Assembly: GCF_002845275.2 (NCBI RefSeq)
Contig: NZ_CP088149.1
Span: 1,732,501 to 1,796,500 of the forward strand
Source: Pseudomonas sp. S06B 330
Lineage (GTDB): Bacteria; Pseudomonadota; Gammaproteobacteria; Pseudomonadales; Pseudomonadaceae
Reading direction: 5' to 3'
DNA: 64,000 nt
The notes under the pieces were generated by a model. The model saw nothing but the letters and a program-made list of their open reading frames with translations, did not search any database and had not been told where the DNA came from. Below are positions 32,053-40,353 of this stretch, one piece after another (within the stretch, counting starts at the first letter, position 1; the number at the start of each line of letters is the position of its first letter). A program made the translations under genes and the position numbers.

Positions 32053-33091
32053 TGTCGGCGTGGTCTCGGATGTCCACGGTAGCGGTAACCGACATGCCCG
32101 GGCGGATTCTGCCCGTGAGCGGGTTGTCCGCAGCGAAGGTCAGTTTCACCGGAATGCGCTGTACCACCTTGGTGAAGTTGCCAGTGGCGTTGTCGGGCGG
32201 CAGCAGGCTGAATTGGGCGCCGGAGGCGGCGAACAGGCTGTCGACCTGCGCCTGGATCGGGGTGTCGGGGTAGCTGTCGAACACCAGTTCGGCTTTCTGG
32301 CCGGCCTGCATATGGCCGATTTGGGTTTCCTTGAAGTTGGCCTGAATCCAGATGTCCTGGTCTGGCACGATCGACAAGAGGTAGGCGCCGGCTTGAACCA
32401 CTTGGCCGTTACGGGCGGCGCGCTGACCGATCATGCCACTGATCGGCGCGTGAATTTCGCTGCGGGTCAGGTTCAGTTCAGCCTGGGCCAGGTCGGCGCG
32501 GGCGTTGACGATCTGCGCGTCGAGGCGTTTGATTTCAGCGGTCAGGGCGTTGACCTGCTGGCGCTGGCCTTGCAAGTCAGCCTGGGCCTTGCTCACTTGC
32601 GAGCGGGCGACATGGTTTTCCGCTGACAGGGTAGTGACGCGCTCTTCCGAGACATAGCCCGGTTTGCGCAGGGCCTGGGCGCGATTGAGGTCCAGTTCGG
32701 CGCGGCCGAGGGTTGCCTGGTTGGCGGCCACTTGGGCCTGGCCGGCGGCGATCAGGCTCGATTGCTGGGTTAGACGGCTTTCGGCCTGCAGGCGTTCGGC
32801 TTCACGGGTATCCAGTGCAGCGCGGGCGCGATCCACCGCCAGGCGGAAATCGTCCGGCTCCAGGCGCACCAGCAGGTCGCCCTTGGCTACGTGTTGGTTA
32901 TCCTGAACCAACACTTCATCGATGCGTGCGCTGAGCTGGCTGGAAACCCGGGTGATTTCGCCCTGAACATAGGCGTTGTCGGTACTTTCGTAGAAGCGCC
33001 CCTTGAAGAGCCAGTGGGCGAGAAAGGCGAGGGCAATCAGCAAAACCAGGGACAGGAAAACCAGGAGGCGGCGTTTGAGTTGAGCGGGCAT
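32042..33091 (-). CDS. HlyD/EmrA-family membrane-fusion protein
   Basis: A 349-residue periplasmic adaptor. One N-terminal membrane helix (about residues 9-28) is followed by YESTDNAYVQGEI, the EmrA signature, a coiled-coil hairpin (about residues 90-210) and a lipoyl/beta-barrel part. I start at ATG 33091 (MPAQLKRRL); longer in-frame starts give an unlikely N-terminus. It is translated before the EmrB-like gene and overlaps it, forming a two-gene efflux operon divergent from gltX. Confidence 0.9.
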   Translation of the reverse strand: MPAQLKRRLLVFLSLVLLIALAFLAHWLFKGRFYESTDNAYVQGEITRVSSQLSARIDEVLVQDNQHVAKGDLLVRLEPDDFRLAVDRARAALDTREAERLQAESRLTQQSSLIAAGQAQVAANQATLGRAELDLNRAQALRKPGYVSEERVTTLSAENHVARSQVSKAQADLQGQRQQVNALTAEIKRLDAQIVNARADLAQAELNLTRSEIHAPISGMIGQRAARNGQVVQAGAYLLSIVPDQDIWIQANFKETQIGHMQAGQKAELVFDSYPDTPIQAQVDSLFAASGAQFSLLPPDNATGNFTKVVQRIPVKLTFAADNPLTGRIRPGMSVTATVDIRDHADNGR

Positions 33092-33235
33092 GAGTACTAT
33101 CGTTCCAAAAATGTAAGCAAATTTAACCGTGTTTGGATCCATCGCCACAAGTGCCGATCGCGCCCATTGCTGGAGCCGGGTGCCCGCTCCCTGTTAACAT
33201 CCAGCCTTTGATTCATCTCTAGTCCGAGACTCTTC

Positions 33236-34717
33236 ATGACCACCGTTCGCACGCGTATCGCGCCTTCGCCGACTGGCGATCCCCACGTCGGCACCGCTTA
33301 TATCGCCCTGTTCAACTACTGCTTTGCCAAGCAGCACGGCGGCGAATTCATCCTGCGTATCGAAGATACCGACCAGTTGCGTTCGACCCGTGAGTCCGAA
33401 CAGCAGATCTTCGACGCCTTGCGCTGGCTCGGCATCGAGTGGAGCGAAGGCCCGGACGTCGGCGGCCCGCATGGCCCGTACCGTCAGAGCGAGCGCGGCG
33501 ATATCTACAAGCAATACGCCCAACAACTGGTCGACATGGGCCATGCCTTCCCGTGCTTCTGCACCGCCGAAGAGCTGGACCAGATGCGTGCCGAGCAAAT
33601 GGCCCGTGGCGAGACCCCGCGCTATGACGGTCGTGCCTTGCTGCTGTCGCCAGAAGAAGTGGCGCGTCGCCTGGCTGCCGGCGAGCCGCATGTGATCCGC
33701 ATGAAGGTGCCGAGCGAAGGCGTTTGCGTAGTACCGGACCTGCTGCGTGGCGATGTCGAGATTCCGTGGGACCGCATGGACATGCAGGTGCTGATGAAGA
33801 CCGACGGCCTGCCGACCTACTTCCTGGCCAACGTTGTCGATGACCACTTGATGGGCATCACCCACGTGCTGCGCGGCGAAGAATGGCTGCCCTCGGCGCC
33901 CAAGCTGATCAAGCTGTACGAGTACTTCGGTTGGGAGCAACCCACCTTGTGCTATATGCCGCTGCTGCGTAACCCGGACAAGAGCAAGCTGTCCAAGCGC
34001 AAGAACCCGACGTCGGTGACCTTCTACGAGCGCATGGGCTTCATGCCGGAAGCCATGCTCAACTACCTGGGGCGCATGGGCTGGTCGATGCCGGACGAGC
34101 GCGAGAAGTTCTCTCTGGCCGAGATGGTCGAGCACTTCGATCTGTCGCGGGTGTCCCTGGGCGGGCCAATCTTCGACATCGAGAAACTGTCCTGGCTCAA
34201 TGGCCAGTGGCTGCGCGACCTGCCGGTGGAAGAGTTCGCTGCGCGGGTGCAGAAGTGGGCGTTCAACAGTGACTACATGATGAAGATCGCTCCGCACGTG
34301 CAGGGCAGGGTAGAGACCTTCAGCCAGATCGCGCCGTTGGGTGGCTTCTTCTTTGAAGGCGCGCTCAAGCTCGATGCGAAACTGTTCGAGCACAAAAAGC
34401 TGTCGGCCGACCAGGTGCGCCAGGTCATGCAGTTGATCCTGTGGAAGCTTGAGGGCCTGCGCCAGTGGGAAAAAGACCGCATCACCGGCTGCATCCAGGC
34501 GGTGGTCGAGGCGCTGGAATTGAAGCTGCGTGATGCCATGCCGCTGATGTTCGCCGCGATCAGTGGCCAGGCCAGCTCGGTGTCGGTGCTCGATGCCATG
34601 GAAATCCTGGGCCCTGACCTGACCCGCTACCGCTTGCGCCAGGCGCTGGACCTCCTCGGTGGTGTGTCGAAGAAAGAAAACAAAGAGTGGGAAAAGCTGT
34701 TGGGCACCATCGCCTGA
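33236..34717 (+). CDS. gltX: Glutamyl-tRNA synthetase
   Basis: A 493-residue class I synthetase that charges tRNA-Glu. The HIGH-like motif is [11 protein letters not shown] near the N-terminus and the KMSKS-like motif is KLSKRKN near residue 246. Fittingly, two tRNA-Glu genes lie about 370 and 620 bases downstream. The start ATG at 33236 gives the conserved [16 protein letters not shown] weak GC hairpin follows. Confidence 0.97.
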   Translation: MTTVRTRIAPSPTGDPHVGTAYIALFNYCFAKQHGGEFILRIEDTDQLRSTRESEQQIFDALRWLGIEWSEGPDVGGPHGPYRQSERGDIYKQYAQQLVDMGHAFPCFCTAEELDQMRAEQMARGETPRYDGRALLLSPEEVARRLAAGEPHVIRMKVPSEGVCVVPDLLRGDVEIPWDRMDMQVLMKTDGLPTYFLANVVDDHLMGITHVLRGEEWLPSAPKLIKLYEYFGWEQPTLCYMPLLRNPDKSKLSKRKNPTSVTFYERMGFMPEAMLNYLGRMGWSMPDEREKFSLAEMVEHFDLSRVSLGGPIFDIEKLSWLNGQWLRDLPVEEFAARVQKWAFNSDYMMKIAPHVQGRVETFSQIAPLGGFFFEGALKLDAKLFEHKKLSADQVRQVMQLILWKLEGLRQWEKDRITGCIQAVVEALELKLRDAMPLMFAAISGQASSVSVLDAMEILGPDLTRYRLRQALDLLGGVSKKENKEWEKLLGTIA

Positions 34718-34736
34718 TTGCATTGTCACAGGGTCT

Positions 34737-34760
34737 CACCCCAGCAATTCCGGGGTGTTT
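34737..34760 (+). terminator. Weak terminator-like hairpin after gltX
   Basis: CACCCC pairs with GGGGTG over a nine-base loop and is followed by only three T, so termination would be partial. Confidence 0.4.
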
Positions 34761-34825
34761 CCCTGCTTTGGGCGGTAAGTGTTTGTTATCTCGGAAATTT
34801 TTTTTGAATTTTGTTGAAAATATAT

Positions 34826-34854
34826 TTGACAGGTTCGCCATCCGATCTTAATAT
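34826..34854 (+). promoter_or_regulatory. Strong promoter of the tRNA-Ala/Glu cluster
   Basis: TTGACA at 34826-34831 and TAATAT at 34849-34854 are separated by 17 bases and preceded by an A/T-rich, UP-like stretch. The GCGCCCC discriminator is typical of stable-RNA promoters under stringent control. Confidence 0.85.
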
Positions 34855-34929
34855 GCGCCCCGTCCACAGCGATGAACGAAACGAAGCGCGAAGCACCCAG
34901 CCAAGCGATTCAGTTCAAAGCGACATTGT

Positions 34930-35005
34930 GGGGCTATAGCTCAGCTGGGAGAGCGCCTGCATGGCATGCAGGAGGTCAGCGGTTCGATCCCGCTTAGCTC
35001 CACCA
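34930..35005 (+). tRNA. tRNA-Ala (GGC), copy 1
   Basis: A 76-base cloverleaf with acceptor GGGGCTA/TAGCTCC, anticodon loop ATGGCAT giving GGC, T-arm CGGTTCGATCCCG and encoded CCA. It is identical to the copy at 35214. Confidence 0.97.
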
Positions 35006-35084
35006 AATTCCTATTCGCAGTCAGCTACACTGACTTCGAAGTCAACCGGGTTCCAGTAGCCGGGTTGTTAAGGTAAGAAGGTTC

Positions 35085-35160
35085 GTCCCCTTCGTCTAGT
35101 GGCCTAGGACACCGCCCTTTCACGGCGGTAACAGGGGTTCGAGTCCCCTAGGGGACGCCA
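35085..35160 (+). tRNA. tRNA-Glu (TTC), copy 1
   Basis: A 76-base cloverleaf with acceptor GTCCCCT/AGGGGAC, anticodon loop CTTTCAC giving TTC, and encoded CCA. It is identical to the copy at 35334. Confidence 0.97.
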
Positions 35161-35213
35161 GTTTTACACAAGCGATGTCGATAGGGGTCGCTGGGCCGCG
35201 AGGCTAGAAATCT

Positions 35214-35289
35214 GGGGCTATAGCTCAGCTGGGAGAGCGCCTGCATGGCATGCAGGAGGTCAGCGGTTCGATCCCGCTTAGCTCCACCA
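35214..35289 (+). tRNA. tRNA-Ala (GGC), copy 2
   Basis: An exact repeat of the tRNA-Ala at 34930; spacers around the two copies differ, so only the tRNA bodies are kept identical. Confidence 0.97.
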
Positions 35290-35333
35290 ATTTTGCCAGG
35301 ATTCGTGAAAACGGATCTGTACGAAGGTTAAAA

Positions 35334-35409
35334 GTCCCCTTCGTCTAGTGGCCTAGGACACCGCCCTTTCACGGCGGTAACAGGGGTTCGAGTCCCCTAG
35401 GGGACGCCA
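35334..35409 (+). tRNA. tRNA-Glu (TTC), copy 2
   Basis: An exact repeat of the tRNA-Glu at 35085. It ends the four-gene cluster and is followed by an intrinsic terminator. Confidence 0.97.
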
Positions 35410-35432
35410 TTTTACCCACTTTGTGGGATTTC

Positions 35433-35470
35433 AAGGCTCATTCGATTATTGAATGAGCCTTTTGTTTTTT
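35433..35470 (+). terminator. Terminator of the tRNA cluster
   Basis: AAGGCTCATTC pairs with GAATGAGCCTT around a GATTATT loop, followed by TTTGTTTTTT. The IS element begins 19 bases further on. Confidence 0.92.
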
Positions 35471-35488
35471 CCTCGAAAAAAGTTTCCT

Positions 35489-35522
35489 TGGAACTGTCCC
35501 GTGACAACGGACGCCAAGAAGC
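35489..35522 (+). repeat. Left terminal inverted repeat of the IS
   Basis: It begins TGGAACTGTCCC and ends GGACGCCAAGAAGC. It is preceded by the CCT target repeat. Confidence 0.88.
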
Positions 35523-35552
35523 GATACTTAAATCGCTCTCTTGGAGGTTGCC

Positions 35553-35846
35553 ATGTACCCAAGCACTCGCCGTAACTATACCGATGAGTTCAAGGCTCAA
35601 GCCGTCGCATTAGCTGAAAGCGTTGGCAGAACCGAAGCTGCCCGCCAGCTAGAGATGTCCGTGAAAACGCTGGATAACTGGGTTGATGCCACGCGCAGAG
35701 GCCAGCCGTTGAGTTCACCTGAACGCAAGCCCATCACCAAGGAAGACAGTGAGCTCGCTCGCCTGCGGGCCGAGATTGCCGAGCTAAAAATGGAGCGTGA
35801 AATCCTAAAAAAGGCGGCGGTATTCTTTGCCAAAGAGTCCAGGTGA
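35553..35846 (+). CDS. IS3-family transposase OrfA
   Basis: A 97-residue protein with an N-terminal helix-turn-helix (YTDEFKAQAVALAES, then TEAARQLEMSVKTLDNW, about residues 8-46) that binds the element ends, and a C-terminal leucine-zipper-like coil (ELARLRAEIAELKMEREIL). ATG 35553 follows TGGAGG. The 3' end carries the A6G slippery site. Produced alone, OrfA proteins usually regulate transposition. Confidence 0.92.
   Translation: MYPSTRRNYTDEFKAQAVALAESVGRTEAARQLEMSVKTLDNWVDATRRGQPLSSPERKPITKEDSELARLRAEIAELKMEREILKKAAVFFAKESR
35807..35813 (+). other. Programmed -1 frameshift site
   Basis: The heptamer A AAA AAG is in phase with orfA, and the -1 frame is open from there into orfB. It should yield the OrfAB fusion transposase, the active enzyme in IS3 elements. 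Confidence 0.85.
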
Positions 35847-36706
35847 GATACGCCTTCGTCGCTACTGAGCGGACTCAATACCCCGTACGTGTGTTGTGTC
35901 GGGTGATGGATGTCTCGGTTTCAGGTTTCTACGATTACACGCACCGTCAGTCTCGCCCTGACCCTGACGCTCAAATTCGCATTGAGTTGCGTAAGGCCTA
36001 TGCGGCCAGTCGAAACACCTACGGCCGGCCACGGCTAGTGGCAGCCTTGCGCCAGAAATTGCACGCGGTGGGCCACAAACGGGTTAGGCGGTTGATGCAG
36101 GAGGAGCAGATACGGGGCAAGTCCAAAGGCAGTTTCAGGCCCTGCACCACGGACAGCCACCATTACTTGCCGGTTGCAAGTAATGTGCTGGCGCGTCAGT
36201 TTTCCATCGATAACCTCACGCCAACCTGGGTCAGTGATATCACCTATCTCCCAACCAAGGAAGGTTGGTTGTATCTGGCCATAGTGTTGAGTATCCAAAC
36301 CCGCCAGATACTGGGTTACAGCTTGTCTGATCGAATGCCTGACGACTTGGTCGAACGCGCGTTTCTGAACGCCTGGAGCGCCTGCTCTGGCGCCAACGGA
36401 GCGGTATTTCACTCCGATCAGGGCCGTCAGTACGCGAGCAGTAAGTTTCGCCTGACACTGGCCAAGAAGGACTTCACACAGAGCATGAGCCGAAGGGGAA
36501 ACTGTTGGGACAACGCGGTGGCCGAGAGCTTTTTCGCTACGCTGAAAAGAGAGGAGGCTTGCGGGATCTACCCCACGAAAAAACAGGCGCAGTTATCAAT
36601 CGCCAGTTACATCCATGGGTTTTACAACAGCAGCCGACTGCACTCTGCGCTGGGCTACCGTTCTCCGAACGAATATGCCAAAGGCTTGAGGCAGAGGGCT
36701 GGATAA
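35843..36706 (+). CDS. IS3-family transposase OrfB (DDE integrase domain)
   Basis: A 287-residue catalytic part. The rve/DDE core shows WVSDITYL (first Asp), FHSDQGRQY (second Asp) and NAVAESFFATLKREE (catalytic Glu), and an HTH_21-type segment (about residues 35-90) precedes it. The frame is -1 relative to orfA and overlaps it by four bases; a GTG start at 35843 is possible, but synthesis as an OrfAB fusion is more likely. No stop or deletion is visible. Confidence 0.93.
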   Translation: MRYAFVATERTQYPVRVLCRVMDVSVSGFYDYTHRQSRPDPDAQIRIELRKAYAASRNTYGRPRLVAALRQKLHAVGHKRVRRLMQEEQIRGKSKGSFRPCTTDSHHYLPVASNVLARQFSIDNLTPTWVSDITYLPTKEGWLYLAIVLSIQTRQILGYSLSDRMPDDLVERAFLNAWSACSGANGAVFHSDQGRQYASSKFRLTLAKKDFTQSMSRRGNCWDNAVAESFFATLKREEACGIYPTKKQAQLSIASYIHGFYNSSRLHSALGYRSPNEYAKGLRQRAG

Positions 36707-36709
36707 CCA

Positions 36710-36743
36710 GCTTCTTGGCGTCCGCTACCTGGGGGCAGACCCA
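36710..36743 (-). repeat. Right terminal inverted repeat of the IS
   Basis: On the minus strand it begins TGGGTCTGCCCC and ends GGACGCCAAGAAGC. It starts three bases after the orfB stop codon and is followed by the CCT target repeat. Confidence 0.88.
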
Positions 36744-36790
36744 CCTCCTCCTACTTTCTCCTCTGTACGACAAGCGGCAGGGAAAAATGC

Positions 36791-36833
36791 TTGCGAAAAA
36801 ATATTATGAGAATAATATTCTCACCATAATATT
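36791..36833 (+). promoter_or_regulatory. TetR promoter with nested operator palindromes
   Basis: GAGAATAATATTCTC (36808-36822) is a perfect palindrome about one A. It is enclosed by AATATTAT (36800-36807) and its inverse ATAATATT (36826-36833). A -35 TTGCGA (36791-36796) and -10 AATATT (36814-36819), 17 bases apart, overlap the inner site. This is probably the autoregulatory operator of the following gene. Confidence 0.7.
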
Positions 36834-36845
36834 CGGAGGCAGGTC

Positions 36846-37385
36846 ATGAACGACAAAAAGGCAAAAACCCGCGAACGGATTCTCGATGCGGCCTGCAGTG
36901 CGCTGATCCAGCATGGCCCTGCCGAACCCAGCGTCAATCAGGTGATGGGGGCCGCTGGGCTGACGGTGGGGGGCTTCTATGCGCACTTCGACAGCAAGGA
37001 CGCACTGATGCTCGAAGCCTTCAATCAGCTGCTTTCTGAGCGCCGAGCGCTGCTGGCCGACGTCGATCCGAACATGAGCGGTGAAGCGCGTCGTGCTTTG
37101 GTTGCTGCCTTCTACCTGTCACGCAAACACCGCGATGCCACCGAGCGTGGTTGCCCGCTGCCCACGGCGTTGGGTGAGATGGCGCGTCTGCCGGATGCGT
37201 TTCGTCAGGTCCTGGCCGAACACCTTGAATTGATGATGGCAAACCTTTCCGACAGCCCCGAAGAGGCCGACAAGGTCCTCGCCGACATGGCCCTCATGAT
37301 TGGTGGCCTGGCCTTGGCCCGTGCTCTGGGCACAGATGAGCTGTCTGACCGTATCCTGCGTGCCGCCAAGTCGGCGGTGGTCTGA
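36846..37385 (+). CDS. TetR-family regulator of the hydrolase/thioesterase cluster
   Basis: A 179-residue regulator. The HTH spans about residues 8-52 (RERILDAACSALIQHG, then VNQVMGAAGLTVGGFYAHFDSKDAL). A conserved ERGCPLPT segment near residue 102 contains the second of its two cysteines (the other is near residue 17) and occurs in other TetR proteins of this type. CGGAGG precedes the ATG. The operator directly upstream suggests autorepression and control of the downstream alpha/beta hydrolase, 27 bases later. The inducer is unknown. Confidence 0.9.
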   Translation: MNDKKAKTRERILDAACSALIQHGPAEPSVNQVMGAAGLTVGGFYAHFDSKDALMLEAFNQLLSERRALLADVDPNMSGEARRALVAAFYLSRKHRDATERGCPLPTALGEMARLPDAFRQVLAEHLELMMANLSDSPEEADKVLADMALMIGGLALARALGTDELSDRILRAAKSAVV

Positions 37386-37412
37386 TCGAGCGACATCCAC
37401 CGGAGCGAAGCG

Positions 37413-38246
37413 ATGAATACCTTGAGCTGGATTCGTAGCGTCAACGGCACCCTCGGACGGCTGGCGCCAGAACATATTGCCGGCAAGATGCGCCGCGCCT
37501 TCATGACCCCACGCAACCTGCCGCCCCGTGAGTGGGAGCTGCCGTTATTGGCCCGTGCCGAGCGCATCACGTTACGCTTTGGCTTGTCTGCCTTGCGCTG
37601 GGGGCAAGGGCCAACCGTGTTATTGATGCACGGATGGGAAGGGCGCCCAACCCAGTTCGCCCACCTGATCGATACCCTAGTGCAGGCCGGCTACACCGCC
37701 GTATCCCTGGAGGGGCCGGCGCATGGTCATTCACCGGGCAATCAAGCGCACGTTGTTCTGTTCGCTCGCGCCTTGCTTGAGGCGGCCGCCGAACTGCCGC
37801 CGCTCAAAGCGGTGATTGGCCATTCCATGGGCGGCGCCAGCGTCATGTTGGCGCTGCAGTGGGGCCTGCGTGCTGAAGCTGCGGTCAGCGTCGCCGCGCC
37901 CGCGCAGTTACTGGGTGTATTGCGCGGTTTCGCCCATCGCCTGGGTATGCCGGCGCGGGCGCGGGCAGCCTTTATCCGCCAGATCGAGCGGGACGTCGGT
38001 ATACAAATCGCGCGTCTGGACGTCAGTGGCTATCAACTGGAGATTCCCGCGCTGATCGTGCATGCCGAAGACGATACCCTGGTGCCGGCCAGCGAGGCGC
38101 GTGCGATCCATCAGGCCTGGTTCGACAGTCGCCTGCTGTTGCTGCCGCAAGGGGGGCATCAGCGAGTCCTGTCCGATCCACAGTTGATTGAAGGGGTTAT
38201 GACGTTGCTGGCGCATCGTCATGCGCCAGCGCGGCAATCGGCTTGA
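37413..38246 (+). CDS. Alpha/beta hydrolase
   Basis: A 277-residue alpha/beta-fold hydrolase. The nucleophile elbow is GHSMGGAS (about residue 137), the oxyanion region is LMHGWEGRPTQF, the acid Asp is in HAEDDTLVP and the His in QGGHQRVL, so the catalytic triad is complete. No signal peptide is seen, so it is probably cytoplasmic. The substrate is unknown. It follows the TetR gene by 27 bases and probably shares its promoter. Confidence 0.88.
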   Translation: MNTLSWIRSVNGTLGRLAPEHIAGKMRRAFMTPRNLPPREWELPLLARAERITLRFGLSALRWGQGPTVLLMHGWEGRPTQFAHLIDTLVQAGYTAVSLEGPAHGHSPGNQAHVVLFARALLEAAAELPPLKAVIGHSMGGASVMLALQWGLRAEAAVSVAAPAQLLGVLRGFAHRLGMPARARAAFIRQIERDVGIQIARLDVSGYQLEIPALIVHAEDDTLVPASEARAIHQAWFDSRLLLLPQGGHQRVLSDPQLIEGVMTLLAHRHAPARQSA

Positions 38247-38290
38247 GCATCCGTTACACTCTGTCCGTTCACCACAGACCTGGAGCTGGC

Positions 38291-38731
38291 ATGAGTTGGG
38301 ATCTGGCAACACCGTTCACCATCGACCTGCGCGTCGGTGCCGAGGATATCGATGGGCTCGGCCACGCCAACAACGCGGTCTATGTCACCTGGCTGGAGCG
38401 TTGTGCCTGGCGTCATTCCCAGCGCTTGGGCCTGGACCTTGCCGAGTACCGGCGTCTGGACCGGGCGATGGCGGTGGTGCGTCATGAGATCGATTACCTG
38501 GCAGCGGCTTACGAAGACGACGAGTTGCAATTGGCAACCTGGATCGTCGACTGGGATCAGCGCCTGAAGATGACGCGACGCTTTCAATTGGTGCGCCCCA
38601 GTGACGGCACTACCTTGCTGCGTGCTCACACCACGTTTGTCTGCATCGAGTTATCCACAGGGCGGCCCAAGCGCATGCCCAGTGAATTCATTGACGGCTA
38701 CGGCCCTGCACTGATGGCCGGAGCGCTGTAG
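38291..38731 (+). CDS. Hotdog-fold acyl-CoA thioesterase (YbgC/4HBT-like)
   Basis: A 146-residue single-hotdog protein. [18 protein letters not shown], with the catalytic aspartate and the long helix start, marks the 4-hydroxybenzoyl-CoA thioesterase family. I start at ATG 38291, preceded by GGAG, rather than the in-frame ATG at 38243, which would overlap the hydrolase and add an unrelated N-terminus. It lies 44 bases after the hydrolase and may be co-regulated. Substrate unknown. Confidence 0.85.
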   Translation: MSWDLATPFTIDLRVGAEDIDGLGHANNAVYVTWLERCAWRHSQRLGLDLAEYRRLDRAMAVVRHEIDYLAAAYEDDELQLATWIVDWDQRLKMTRRFQLVRPSDGTTLLRAHTTFVCIELSTGRPKRMPSEFIDGYGPALMAGAL

Positions 38732-38780
38732 ACCGCGGATTTTGCTAGACTGCCGGCCTTTTTCGCTCGAGATGCAACCC

Positions 38781-39740
38781 ATGCAAATTGCCCTGGCCCC
38801 GATGGAGGGGCTGGTCGACAACATCCTTCGTGACGTCCTGACTCAAGTGGGCGGTATCGATTGGTGTGTCACCGAGTTCATTCGCGTCTGCGACCGGCTG
38901 TTGCCGGCGGCCACCTTCGACAAGTTGGCGCCTGAATTGCGCCAGGGTGCGCAGACCGCGGCCGGGGTGCCCTTGCGTGTGCAGCTGCTCGGTTCGGATC
39001 CGGTTTGCCTGGCAGAGAATGCGGTGCTGGCCTGTGAGCTGGGTGCACCGGTGATCGACTTGAACTTCGGTTGCCCGGCCAAAACCGTGAACAAATCCCG
39101 CGGTGGGGCGGTGCTGCTCAAGGAGCCGGAGCTGCTCCATGCCATCCTGCGTGAGGTGCGCCGCGCCGTGCCGGCGCATATTCCGGTGACGGCCAAGATG
39201 CGCCTGGGCTTCGACAGCCCTGATGGTGCCCTGGACTGCGCCCTTGCGCTGGCCGAAGGCGGGGCTGAGCAGTTGGTGGTGCATGCACGGACCAAGGTTG
39301 ACGGCTACAAGCCGCCAGCACATTGGGAGTGGGTGGCCAAGGTACAGGATGTGGTCAAGGTACCGGTGTACGCCAACGGCGAAGTCTGGACCCTTGAAGA
39401 CTGGCGACGTTGCCGCGAAGTCAGCGGTGTCGAAGACATCATGCTCGGCCGCGGGCTGGTTTCGCGCCCGGACCTGGCTCGGCAGATTGCTGCTGAACGC
39501 GACGGCGTTGATTTTGTACCGATGGACTGGCACAGCTTGCTGCCGCTGATTCGGGACTTTTGGGGCCAGGCCCGGGCGCAGATGACTCCGCGTCAGGCGC
39601 CGGGACGCTTGAAACAATGGGTTGCGATGCTGACCCGCACCTACCCCGAAGCGGTGGCGTTGTTTACCGAGTTGCGCCGTGAAACCGACTGCGATCGTGT
39701 CGCCCAGTTGATCGGGATGCCGGTTAGCGAGGCGGCCTGA
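38781..39740 (+). CDS. dusC: tRNA-dihydrouridine(16) synthase DusC
   Basis: A 319-residue FMN enzyme that reduces uridine 16 in tRNA D-loops. It starts [13 protein letters not shown], and the catalytic cysteine is in [19 protein letters not shown]. The TIM-barrel phosphate-binding [11 protein letters not shown] is present. ATG 38781 agrees with the family start; ATG 38772 in the same frame is a possible alternative, and ribosome sites for both are weak. Confidence 0.93.
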   Translation: MQIALAPMEGLVDNILRDVLTQVGGIDWCVTEFIRVCDRLLPAATFDKLAPELRQGAQTAAGVPLRVQLLGSDPVCLAENAVLACELGAPVIDLNFGCPAKTVNKSRGGAVLLKEPELLHAILREVRRAVPAHIPVTAKMRLGFDSPDGALDCALALAEGGAEQLVVHARTKVDGYKPPAHWEWVAKVQDVVKVPVYANGEVWTLEDWRRCREVSGVEDIMLGRGLVSRPDLARQIAAERDGVDFVPMDWHSLLPLIRDFWGQARAQMTPRQAPGRLKQWVAMLTRTYPEAVALFTELRRETDCDRVAQLIGMPVSEAA

Positions 39741-39758
39741 AAAAATTTTGCAGGGGTG

Positions 39759-39787
39759 CTTGAAAAGCAGGCGAGGGTCCTTATCTA
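39759..39787 (+). promoter_or_regulatory. Sigma32 heat-shock promoter of the Hsp20 gene
   Basis: CTTGAAA at 39759-39765, a 13-base spacer, then CCTTATCTA at 39779-39787 closely match the sigma32 consensus (CTTGAAA, CCCCATNTA). Transcription should begin near 39794. Confidence 0.82.
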
Positions 39788-39793
39788 AGGAGT

Positions 39794-39854
39794 ACGCGAT
39801 GCCGAAGTCGGGTCGCGCTACTACACAACCTCGCTGATTTTCAGGAGATGTACC
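39794..39854 (+). promoter_or_regulatory. ROSE-like RNA thermometer in the ibpA leader
   Basis: The roughly 60-base leader folds into two hairpins. The first pairs CGCGA with TCGCG around CCG/CGG. The second pairs TCGCTG (39831-39836) with CAGGAG (39842-39847), hiding the Shine-Dalgarno sequence and leaving the bulged G of the ROSE U(U/C)GCU motif. ROSE-type thermometers of Pseudomonas ibpA genes are established. Heat would melt the second hairpin and free the ribosome site. Confidence 0.85.
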
Positions 39855-40301
39855 ATGACTACTGCTTTTTCTCTGGCTCCACTGTTCCGTCATTCCGTAG
39901 GTTTCGACCGTTTCAATGACCTGTTCGAATCCGCGGCGCGTAACGAGGCGGGTAGCAGCTACCCACCCTACAACGTCGAAAAACATGGCGAAGACCACTA
40001 TCGAATCGTCGTTGCTGCCGCTGGCTTCCAGGAACAAGACCTGGACCTGCAAGTGGAAAAGGGCGTCTTGACCGTCACTGGCGGCAAGCGTGACAGCAAC
40101 AATGAAAGCGTTACTTACTTGCATCAGGGCATTGCCCAGCGGGCCTTCAAGTTGTCCTTCCGCCTGGCCGACCACATCGAGGTCAAGGCTGCGGGCCTGG
40201 CCAACGGCCTGCTCAGCATCGACCTGCTGCGTATCGTGCCGGAAGAGGCCAAGGCCAAGCGCATCCCGATCAATGGGGATAACAAGCCTGCGCTGAACTG
40301 A
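39855..40301 (+). CDS. ibpA: Small heat-shock protein Hsp20 (IbpA-like)
   Basis: A 148-residue alpha-crystallin-domain chaperone that holds unfolded proteins for refolding by DnaK/ClpB. The domain spans about residues 35-130, with AAAGFQEQDLDLQVEKGVLTV-type strands and the C-terminal IPI motif (KRIPIN) that binds neighbouring dimers. Transcription from a sigma32 promoter and translation behind a ROSE thermometer give double heat control. A terminator follows 16 bases after the stop. Confidence 0.95.
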   Translation: MTTAFSLAPLFRHSVGFDRFNDLFESAARNEAGSSYPPYNVEKHGEDHYRIVVAAAGFQEQDLDLQVEKGVLTVTGGKRDSNNESVTYLHQGIAQRAFKLSFRLADHIEVKAAGLANGLLSIDLLRIVPEEAKAKRIPINGDNKPALN

Positions 40302-40317
40302 GTGCGCTGATGTGAAG

Positions 40318-40345
40318 AAAAGGGCACCTTCGGGTGCCCTTTTTT
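40318..40345 (+). terminator. Intrinsic terminator after ibpA
   Basis: AAAAGGGCACC pairs with GGTGCCCTTTT around a TTCG loop and ends in six T. Confidence 0.93.
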
Positions 40346-40353
40346 GTGGTTCT

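Larger units (their letters stand above)
35489..36743 (+). mobile_element. Complete IS3-family insertion sequence, 1255 bp
   Basis: Imperfect 34-bp terminal inverted repeats (26 of 34 identical by hand alignment; inner part GGACGCCAAGAAGC perfect) lie at 35489-35522 and 36710-36743, with outermost bases TG...CA. A 3-bp direct repeat CCT flanks the element (35486-35488 and 36744-36746), consistent with target duplication in this family. It encodes OrfA and OrfB linked by a -1 frameshift signal. All parts appear intact, so it may be active. It lies between the tRNA cluster terminator and a TetR gene. The exact ISfinder name is not known to me. Confidence 0.93.

Noticed and set aside
34930..35409. 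Direct repeats at tRNA genes as integration (att) sites of an island
   Set aside because: The repeats are complete tRNA genes with no integrase or foreign genes between them.
35486..38731. IS plus TetR, hydrolase and thioesterase as one transferred island
   Set aside because: The IS has its own target repeat on both sides, so the following three genes are not part of it, and their codon use looks like that of the neighbours.
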